A stretch of DNA of 6,172 nt, taken from the NCBI GenBank assembly GCA_025353085.1, contig JANXRI010000038.1:1-6172 (forward strand), given 5' to 3'. The notes below the pieces were generated by a model, which was not told the DNA's origin, did no database searches, and was given only the letters and a program-made list of their open reading frames with translations. The stretch is from Betaproteobacteria bacterium. GTDB lineage: Bacteria > Pseudomonadota > Gammaproteobacteria > Burkholderiales > SG8-41. Below are positions 1 to 4,801 of the stretch, piece after piece. Position 1 is the first letter of the stretch, and every line of letters starts with the position of its first letter. The translations under genes were made by a program, and so were the position numbers.

Positions 1-896
1 CGACCGAGAACCCGTCGTTCGAAGTCAACAGCGCATTGTTGTCGCGCGCGGCAGTCTATGTTCTTCAGCCGCTGTCTGAATCTGACCTTGCTTCATTGCT
101 TCAGCGCGCATTGCTTCAATGCGGCAGACCGCTCGAATTAAGCGATGCAGCGCGCGATCTGATCGTGGGTTATGCCGATGGTGATGCGCGGCGGCTATTG
201 AATATGGTGGAGCAGATCGATACGGCGGCGAGCGCGGCCGGCAACAATCACGTCGACGAGACGCTGGTTCGCGACGCGCTGACGCAGAGCCTTAAGCGAT
301 TCGATAAAGGCGGCGATCAGTTTTACGAGCAAATATCCGCACTGCACAAGGCGGTGCGCGGTTCATCGCCCGATGCGACGCTGTACTGGCTTTGCCGCAT
401 GCTGGATGGCGGCGCCGACCCGCTCTATGTCGGCCGCCGCATCGTGCGCATGGCGTCGGAGGATATAGGGCTGGCCGATCCCCGGGCGCTCCGTATCGCA
501 TTGGACGCTTGCGAGACCTATGAGCGGCTCGGTAGCCCCGAAGGTGAACTTGCGCTGGCCGAGGCTGCGTTATATCTTGCCGTAGCGCCCAAGAGCAATG
601 CCGCCTACAGCGCGTATAACGCTGCGCGTGCGCTGATACGCGATGACAAATCGCGACCTGTTCCCGAGCATCTGCGCAACGCACCGACCAAGCTCATGAA
701 AGACCTCGGCTACGGCCGCGACTATCGCTATGCGCACGACGAGACCGACGCTTATGTCGCGGGAGAAAATTATTTTCCGGAAGGCCTGGAACGACAGCGC
801 TTTTACGAGCCGACTGAGCGCGGCCTCGAGGCCAAAATTCGCGCGCGGCTTGCCGAACTGCGTGAACGCGACGACGCAGCACGCGGCAAAAAGTAG
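1..896 (+). CDS. rarA: Replication-associated recombination protein A (RarA/MgsA), C-terminal part, 5' end outside window
   Basis: The frame is already open at base 3, so this is a 3' fragment of about 297 residues; full-length family members have about 440. It starts in the AAA+ core with the sensor-1 stretch TTENPSFEVNSALLSR, whose final SR carries the arginine finger. Sensor 2 (GDARR) follows at visible residues 60-64. From about residue 100 comes the family-specific C-terminal tetramerisation region, with hallmarks such as FYEQISALHK, ASEDIGLADPRAL, CAPKSNA-like VAPKSNAAY, HLRNAPTKLMK and GYGRDYRYAHDE. RarA is a cytoplasmic ATPase related to WRNIP1 and RuvB-type clamp loaders, and acts at stalled replication forks with SSB. 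The Walker A and B motifs must lie upstream of the window. A TTG at 36 lies inside the conserved motif and is not the real start. The gene ends 6 bases before the stop of a convergent minus-strand remnant. In many beta- and gammaproteobacteria rarA directly precedes serS; here about 1.2 kb separates them. Confidence 0.96.
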   Translation, partial: TENPSFEVNSALLSRAAVYVLQPLSESDLASLLQRALLQCGRPLELSDAARDLIVGYADGDARRLLNMVEQIDTAASAAGNNHVDETLVRDALTQSLKRFDKGGDQFYEQISALHKAVRGSSPDATLYWLCRMLDGGADPLYVGRRIVRMASEDIGLADPRALRIALDACETYERLGSPEGELALAEAALYLAVAPKSNAAYSAYNAARALIRDDKSRPVPEHLRNAPTKLMKDLGYGRDYRYAHDETDAYVAGENYFPEGLERQRFYEPTERGLEAKIRARLAELRERDDAARGKK

Positions 897-902
897 GGTG
901 AC

Positions 903-1009
903 TTATTTAAAGTCGTAGAGCCGCGATGGATTGTCTACCAGCACGCGGTTGTATCGGGCGGCATCGGGTATCCCGTCGAGCAGCACATGGGCCTGCGCTG
1001 CACGCACCT
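903..1009 (-). pseudogene. C-terminal remnant of an amidohydrolase-2 family (TIM-barrel) hydrolase
   Basis: Reading the minus strand from about 1009 down to a TAA at 903-905 gives roughly 35 residues ending in RVLVDNPSRLYDFK. This closely resembles the usual C-terminus of amidohydrolase-2 proteins (2-pyrone-4,6-dicarboxylate lactonase-like), which commonly end in xxxLVDNPARLYGF. The preceding HVLLDGIPDAARYN fits the helix normally found just before that tail. Upstream the frame closes at a TGA (1014-1016), inside the end of the binding-protein gene. There is no ATG, no catalytic metal-binding residues and no room for the other ~250 residues. It follows the binding-protein gene on the same strand, and genes for the two families are often neighbours in Burkholderiales. 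I infer a former operon whose second gene lost almost everything but its 3' end. The match is from memory of the family tail, so the exact family is less certain than the fact that it is a coding remnant. Confidence 0.6.
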
Positions 1010-1975
1010 TTAATCAGCGCGGATATTGGCTTCTTTGATGACGCGCGCCCACTTGGCGGTTTCAGATTTCATGAACGCGCCGAATTCTTCCGGCGAACTG
1101 CCGACGGGATCTGCCCCCTGTGAACTCAGGCGCTCCTTGATGTCCGGCATGCGCAATATTTTTACGATCTCGCCATGCAGACGATTGACGACATCGCGCG
1201 GGGTTGCGGCAGGCGCGACGAGTCCGAACCAGTTGACGACTTCGTAGCCTTTAAGGGTTTCGCCCACGGCTGGAACCTCCGGTAAAACGGGCGAACGAGT
1301 CGGGCCCAGCGTTGCCACCGCGCGCAGCCGGCCGCTTTTCACGTACGGCAGGCCCTGCGTCAAACTGTCCATCGTCAACGGTACCTGACCGCCGAGCACA
1401 TCGATGAAACTCGGGCCGCTGCCTTTGTACGCGATATGCACCATCTTCACGCCGGCGAGCGAATTGAAGAGTTCCGCGGCGAGATGCGGGGCGCCGCCAC
1501 TTCCGCTCGATGCGTAGTTGATCTGGCCGGGATGGGCCTTCGTCAATGTAACGAGGTCTTTGACCGTTTTAACGGGAAATGAAGGATGAACATACAGCAT
1601 GAACGTTACCGACACAGCCTGGGTAAGAGGGGCGAAATCCCGTGCGACGTCAAAAGGGGCCTTGGGAAAAAGCAGTGGATTGACACTCAGATTACCCAGA
1701 GTACCCATGAAGATTGTATGCCCGTCCGGCGGTGCTTTAGCAGCGAGTTCGGTACCGAGTAACCCAGAAGCCCCGGCGCGATTGTCGACGACGACCTGTT
1801 GACCCAACGCGTCTGATAATTTGGGGCTGATCGTGCGCGCGACGATATCCGTGCCGCCGCCGGGCGGAAAGGCGACGATGATACGCACCGGTTTGCTCGG
1901 GAACGATTGGGCTGGCAGTATGCCCGGCATGCCGGCTAGTGCGATGGCGGCGGCAAATTTATGTAATCGGTACAT
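1010..1975 (-). CDS. Bug/TctC-family tripartite tricarboxylate transporter substrate-binding protein
   Basis: The product has 321 residues, the normal length for this periplasmic family (about 320-330). A signal peptide is visible: basic residues R3 and K6, a hydrophobic core at about 8-20, and a likely cleavage site near PAQ (21-23). The mature protein begins with the family signature KPVRIIVAFPPGGGTDIVAR (28-47). Other typical segments are the ligand-loop region around MGTLGNLSVNP, a Y-K-G-S-G-P stretch followed by DVLGGQVPLTMD, and a C-terminal WARVIKEANIRAD. Family members capture carboxylates or similar small molecules; many are orphans with no linked TctA/TctB membrane genes, as here. 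The ligand cannot be read from sequence. ATG 1975 is chosen because a GAGAGGA ribosome site lies 7 bases upstream and the signal peptide starts there. The open frame runs on upstream to 2701, but only as antisense of serS. The adjoining amidohydrolase stub suggests a former role in supplying a hydrolase substrate. Confidence 0.93.
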   Translation of the reverse strand: MYRLHKFAAAIALAGMPGILPAQSFPSKPVRIIVAFPPGGGTDIVARTISPKLSDALGQQVVVDNRAGASGLLGTELAAKAPPDGHTIFMGTLGNLSVNPLLFPKAPFDVARDFAPLTQAVSVTFMLYVHPSFPVKTVKDLVTLTKAHPGQINYASSGSGGAPHLAAELFNSLAGVKMVHIAYKGSGPSFIDVLGGQVPLTMDSLTQGLPYVKSGRLRAVATLGPTRSPVLPEVPAVGETLKGYEVVNWFGLVAPAATPRDVVNRLHGEIVKILRMPDIKERLSSQGADPVGSSPEEFGAFMKSETAKWARVIKEANIRAD

Positions 1976-1982
1976 GACGATG

Positions 1983-1989
1983 TCCTCTC
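1983..1989 (-). promoter_or_regulatory. Ribosome binding site of the Bug/TctC gene
   Basis: On the minus strand GAGAGGA lies 7 bases before the ATG at 1975. This site decides the start over the much longer open frame reaching 2701. A GC-rich hairpin begins only 3 bases upstream of it. Confidence 0.7.
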
Positions 1990-1992
1990 GAT

Positions 1993-2014
1993 GCGGCGTT
2001 ACGACACACGCCGC
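1993..2014 (-). promoter_or_regulatory. Perfect 7-bp inverted repeat in the leader of the Bug/TctC gene
   Basis: GCGGCGT at 1993-1999 and ACGCCGC at 2008-2014 are exact inverted repeats separated by 8 bases. In the predicted mRNA they would form a GC-rich stem-loop in the leader, between the inferred start of transcription near 2026 and the ribosome site at 1983-1989. It could be an RNA hairpin that affects translation or a DNA operator just downstream of the promoter. It has no U-run after it, so it is not a standard intrinsic terminator. The repeat is read directly; its function is inferred. Confidence 0.5.
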
Positions 2015-2032
2015 TGCAGATTTTTGTGGCTG

Positions 2033-2062
2033 ACTGTAAGGTGTGCCGCGCCGCACTGTCAA
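2033..2062 (-). promoter_or_regulatory. Putative sigma-70 promoter of the Bug/TctC gene
   Basis: On the minus strand a perfect -35 hexamer TTGACA (2057-2062) is followed after 18 bases by TACAGT (2033-2038), a 4 of 6 match to the -10 consensus. Transcription would begin near 2026 and give a leader of about 50 bases before the ATG at 1975. The spacer contains an imperfect palindrome at 2043-2056 that may be an operator. Confidence 0.5.
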
Positions 2063-2090
2063 GGCGCTGGTCGCCCATTTGAATCTCCGC

Positions 2091-2132
2091 GATAATAGCA
2101 ATCGATTCCGCCACTTCAATTCCGCTACGAGG
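2091..2132 (+). promoter_or_regulatory. Putative -10 element and ribosome binding site of serS
   Basis: GATAAT at 2091-2096 matches 5 of 6 bases of the -10 consensus. I see no convincing -35 at 16-18 bases upstream, so the promoter is weakly supported. The ribosome site is ACGAGG at 2127-2132, five bases before the serS ATG at 2138. Because a divergent gene lies upstream, serS cannot be read from the rarA promoter without running through 1.2 kb of antisense DNA, so a local promoter is expected. Confidence 0.4.
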
Positions 2133-2137
2133 CTGTA

Positions 2138-3409
2138 ATGCTGGACATACAGATGCTGCGCAACGATCTGCAAGCAATTGCTGCGCGGCTCGCCGCGCGC
2201 GGGTTCACGCTCGACACCGCCGCGTTCGAGCGCCTTGAGTCGAAGCGCAAGGCGGTGCAGACGCAAACGCAGGAACTGCAGGCAAAACGCAACCAGCTGT
2301 CCAGGCAGGTTGGGCAGGCCAAAGCAAAAGGCGAAGATGCGTCGGCAACGATGGCGGAAGTGAATGCGCAAGCGGACAAACTCAAAGCGGTGGAGCAGGA
2401 TCTCGGCGCGGTTCAGGCAGAACTCGACGCATTTCTCGGCGTCATCGCGAATATTCCGCATGCGAGCGTGCCGATCGGAAAATCCGCCGACGACAACGTC
2501 GAAGTTCGACGTGTAGGCACGCCGCGCACATTTGAGTTTCCGGCGAAGGATCATGTCGATCTGGGAACGAGTCTTGGCCAGGTCGATTTCGATACCGCCG
2601 CAAAGCTTGCCGGCGCGCGGTTTACAGTTCTCAAAAAGCATGTCGCGCGCATGCATCGGGCACTTGCCCAATTCATGCTCGACGTTCATACGCAGGAACA
2701 TGGTTATACCGAAGTGTATGTGCCCTACATGGTGACCGCCGAGTGCGCCAACGGCGTTTCGAGTCTGGCGAAATTCAAGGAGGACTTGTTCAAGCTCGAG
2801 GGACGTGACCTTTATTTAATTCCGACGGCCGAATATCCCGTCACGAATTTCGTGCGCGGCGAGATTCTGGCGCTTGACAAATTGCCGTTGAAATTCGTTT
2901 GTCATTCGCCGTGCTTCCGCAGTGAAGCCGGCTCCTATGGCAAGGACACGCGCGGCATGATACGCCAGCACCAGTTCGACAAAGTAGAGCTGGTCCAAAT
3001 CGCGCACCCGTCAGCTTCTTATACGTTGCTGGAAGAATTGACGGGCCACGCCGAAACCATATTGCAGCGCCTTGAGTTGCCGTACCGCGTTATGGCATTG
3101 TGCACCGGCGATATGGGATTTTCGTCCGCCAAGACCTATGACCTCGAAGTCTGGCTGCCGGGGCAGGCCGCTTACCGCGAGATTTCTTCGTGCAGCAATT
3201 TCGAAGCGTTCCAGGCGCGACGCATGCAAGCGCGTTTTCGTGGCGATAAAGGCAAACCTGAACTCGTGCACACGCTCAATGGCTCTGCACTTGCGGTCGG
3301 CCGCACGCTGGTCGCAGTAATGGAAAATTATCAAAATGCCGATGGCAGTATCTCCGTGCCGTCAGCGCTGCGTCCTTACATGGGCGGCACTGACAGAATC
3401 TCTGCTTAG
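2138..3409 (+). CDS. serS: Seryl-tRNA synthetase (class II)
   Basis: The product has 423 residues, close to the usual 420-430. Residues 1 to about 105 form the long antiparallel coiled coil that grips the extra arm of tRNA-Ser, rich in K, Q, E and A. The class II catalytic core follows: the T-x-E loop at 230-232 (serine binding), motif 2 CFRSEAGSYG at 259-268 with R261 and E263, E284 in DKVELVQ, and motif 3 at about 379-395 with HTLNGS and R389 in VGRTLVAV. The enzyme activates serine with ATP and charges tRNA-Ser in the cytoplasm; the product also serves selenocysteine synthesis where that pathway exists. ATG 2138 has a good ribosome site, and the N-terminus MLDIQMLRND is the standard one. 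The gene for one substrate, tRNA-Ser(CGA), lies 48 bases downstream. Three normally well-kept places differ: GVSSLAKF (206-213) where GTGQLPKF is usual, Y233 in TAEYP where V is usual, and A384 in NGSA where NGSG is usual. The core catalytic residues remain, so I expect an active enzyme. Confidence 0.97.
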   Translation: MLDIQMLRNDLQAIAARLAARGFTLDTAAFERLESKRKAVQTQTQELQAKRNQLSRQVGQAKAKGEDASATMAEVNAQADKLKAVEQDLGAVQAELDAFLGVIANIPHASVPIGKSADDNVEVRRVGTPRTFEFPAKDHVDLGTSLGQVDFDTAAKLAGARFTVLKKHVARMHRALAQFMLDVHTQEHGYTEVYVPYMVTAECANGVSSLAKFKEDLFKLEGRDLYLIPTAEYPVTNFVRGEILALDKLPLKFVCHSPCFRSEAGSYGKDTRGMIRQHQFDKVELVQIAHPSASYTLLEELTGHAETILQRLELPYRVMALCTGDMGFSSAKTYDLEVWLPGQAAYREISSCSNFEAFQARRMQARFRGDKGKPELVHTLNGSALAVGRTLVAVMENYQNADGSISVPSALRPYMGGTDRISA

Positions 3410-3418
3410 CAATGTGCG

Positions 3419-3447
3419 CTGACTGGCCGTATCCAGTCTGCTAAAAT
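3419..3447 (+). promoter_or_regulatory. Promoter of the tRNA-Ser gene with extended -10 and GC-rich discriminator
   Basis: CTGACT (3419-3424, 4 of 6 to the -35 consensus) and TAAAAT (3442-3447, 5 of 6 to the -10) are exactly 17 bases apart. A TG at 3439-3440 one base before the -10 makes it an extended -10. The stretch after it (ACGCGCCGC, 3448-3456) is GC-rich, as in discriminators of stringently controlled stable-RNA promoters. Transcription would start near 3454, only a few bases before the mature tRNA 5' end at 3458. The tRNA therefore probably has its own promoter and does not depend on serS read-through. Confidence 0.6.
3421..3438. repeat. Perfect 6-bp inverted repeat between serS and tRNA-Ser
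   Basis: GACTGG (3421-3426) and CCAGTC (3433-3438) are exact inverted repeats with a 6-base loop, starting 12 bases after the serS stop. No T-run follows, so a classic terminator is unlikely. The repeat fills the -35 and spacer of the tRNA promoter, so it could be a weak serS 3' hairpin or a protein-binding dyad. Confidence 0.5.
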
Positions 3448-3457
3448 ACGCGCCGCT

Positions 3458-3547
3458 GGAGAGGTGGCAGAGTGGTTGAATGTACCGGTCTCGAAAACCG
3501 GAATCCGGGCAACTGGATCGTGGGTTCGAATCCCACCCTCTCCGCCA
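3458..3547 (+). tRNA. tRNA-Ser (anticodon CGA)
   Basis: The 90-base sequence folds as a type II tRNA. The acceptor stem is GGAGAGG (3458-3464) with CCTCTCC (3537-3543), then discriminator G at 3544 and an encoded CCA (3545-3547). The anticodon stem is CCGGT/ACCGG (3485-3489 with 3497-3501), and the loop 3490-3496 puts CGA at 3492-3494, reading UCG codons. A long variable arm pairs ATCCGG (3503-3508) with CTGGAT (3513-3518), the mark of tRNA-Ser. The T-arm is GTGGG-TTCGAAT-CCCAC (3520-3536). Discriminator G and the long arm are serine identity features recognised by SerRS, whose gene lies just upstream. No clear terminator follows; a T5 run at 3561-3565 has no preceding stem. Decayed transposase sequence begins within about 25 bases of the tRNA end. 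Confidence 0.97.
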
Positions 3548-3568
3548 GCGAGTCAGCAGCTTTTTCTC

Positions 3569-4649
3569 CCAGTCTCTGTCTCTCGGGGAATCGCCTTCAG
3601 GCTCGTCCTACTCCTGTTGCGTTCGTCGTCGGCGATCCGTGCTGAGAACTTAGTCCTCCGAAAGCAGCTCGCCCAATACATCGAGCGCGGGATCAAGCCG
3701 CGGCGCGTTGATGCTGTAACACGGATCGGCCTCGCGCTCCTCACCCGTTTGTTCGATTGGCAGAACGCAGTCGTAATCGTGCGTCCGAAAACGATCATCC
3801 GCTGGCACCGTATGGGATGGCGATTGTTTTGGCGATTCAAGTGCAAACTGGGTCGACCGCCGATTCCGGCCGCAAACTGCGGGCGCTGATTCGTAGAATG
3901 GCCGCCGAGAACCCAGTGTGGGGTGAGGAGCGGAGCGGATCGCTAATGAGCTACTGGTCAAGCTGGGAATCCGGGTTTCGCCGCGGACGGTAGGAAAGTA
4001 CATGCCAAAGAGGCCGGAAGGGCCGCCACGAGGTGATCAGTGCTGGTCGATGTTTTTAAGGAATCACGCGAGGGCGATTGTGGCGTGCGATTTCTTAGTC
4101 ACCGTGACGGCCACTTTCCGATTGCTGTACGTCTTCGTGGTCATCGAACACGGTAGGCGCCGGCTTGCACACGTGGGCGTGACGAACCACCCGACGGCAG
4201 ACTGGACGTTACGGCAGTTGCGAGAGGTGGTTGGAGATGAAAGCACCCACCGGTATCTGATTCATGATCGCGATAGCATTTTTGCCAGACATTTGGACAA
4301 CTCAATTCGGGCACTGGGGCTGAAGGTGCTGCGGACACCGTTTCGAAGTCCCAAGGCGAATTCGATATGTGAGCGGGTGAACGGCACCATTCGGCGGGAG
4401 TGTCTGGACTGGATGATCCCGGTTACGGAAGCGCATTTGCGAGCGACGTTGCGGGAGTGGGTGAGGCATTACAACGAGGGGAGGCCACACAAGGCTCTGG
4501 GTCCTGGCGTACCTGATCCGCCGAAGGCGGCTTCGATGGTTCCGACGTCAGAATCCCGACATCGGATGGCGGCGGGTGCAATCGTGCTCACGAAAGCGGT
4601 GTTGGGCGGACTCCATCACGAATATTCGCTAGCGCCGAACGTCGCCTGA
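3569..4649 (+). pseudogene. DDE integrase-core (rve-type) transposase, decayed by two frameshifts and loss of the start codon
   Basis: Three reading frames must be joined to rebuild one transposase of about 350 residues. Part one (about 3569-3872) encodes the N-terminal region with RAENLVLRKQLAQYIERGIKP, LFDWQNAVVIVRPKTIIRWHR and LGRPPIP. Part two (about 3875-3932) gives LRALIRRMAAENPVWGEER. Part three (about 3938-4649) gives ANELLVKLGIRVSPRTVGKYMPKRP and the catalytic domain. The first break, near 3870-3876, is a net +2 (or -1). The second is a tandem duplication of GAGCG (3928-3937) that adds 5 bases. The order and spacing fit the integrase-core transposases (rve_3 type, distantly like IS3/IS481) that end in LGGLHHEY. 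No in-frame ATG exists at the 5' end; the only upstream candidate is a GTG at 3464 inside the tRNA. I could not recognise terminal inverted repeats or a target duplication, so the element's borders are unknown. It cannot make full-length transposase without recoding. Confidence 0.85.
4002..4649 (+). CDS. Longest surviving open frame of the transposase pseudogene: intact catalytic domain fragment
   Basis: This 215-residue open frame is the third part of the decayed transposase and may be called as a separate gene. It keeps all three acidic residues of the DDE triad: D30 in ACDF, D89 in IHDRD and E124 in ICERVNG, with 34 residues between D89 and E124, as in retroviral-type integrases. The RRECLD and HYNEGRPHKALG stretches after it are also typical. 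ATG 4002 is preceded by AGGAAAG about 6 bases upstream, so a fragment could in principle be translated. It lacks the N-terminal helix-turn-helix region needed to bind element ends, so activity is unlikely. It is listed so that a reader who finds this ORF knows it is not an independent gene. Confidence 0.5.
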   Translation: MPKRPEGPPRGDQCWSMFLRNHARAIVACDFLVTVTATFRLLYVFVVIEHGRRRLAHVGVTNHPTADWTLRQLREVVGDESTHRYLIHDRDSIFARHLDNSIRALGLKVLRTPFRSPKANSICERVNGTIRRECLDWMIPVTEAHLRATLREWVRHYNEGRPHKALGPGVPDPPKAASMVPTSESRHRMAAGAIVLTKAVLGGLHHEYSLAPNVA

Positions 4650-4801
4650 TCGCCATCGTACCGAGATGACATTCGCACGCCGCGAGTTTTTGCGCACCAC
4701 AGATTGCCGTGGCGGTGAAGGGCGAGGAACCAGGCGATTCGATCAAGAATTTGTGCGCTCGCGCCGATGCAGCGAGCACCTGACGACTGCCCATACACGC
4801 C

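Noticed and set aside
900..914. GACTT-ATTTA-AAGTC hairpin as a bidirectional terminator between rarA and the convergent stub.
   Set aside because: The stem is only 5 bp and AT-rich with no T-run, and it overlaps the stub's last codons.
2105..2125. Direct repeat ATTCCGC (2105-2111 and 2119-2125) upstream of serS.
   Set aside because: Seven bases repeated twice is weak evidence for an operator and no third copy is present.
1976..2701. N-terminal extension of the minus-strand binding-protein frame to 563 residues.
   Set aside because: The extra part is antisense to the serS N-terminal region, has no family features, and the signal peptide and ribosome site place the start at 1975.
3551..3565. 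T5 run after tRNA-Ser as an intrinsic terminator.
   Set aside because: No stem of useful length precedes the T-run.
3464..3889. Protein starting at a GTG inside tRNA-Ser and running into the transposase fragment.
   Set aside because: The first part is tRNA sequence; only the part after about 3569 matches the transposase, so the fusion is a reading-frame accident.
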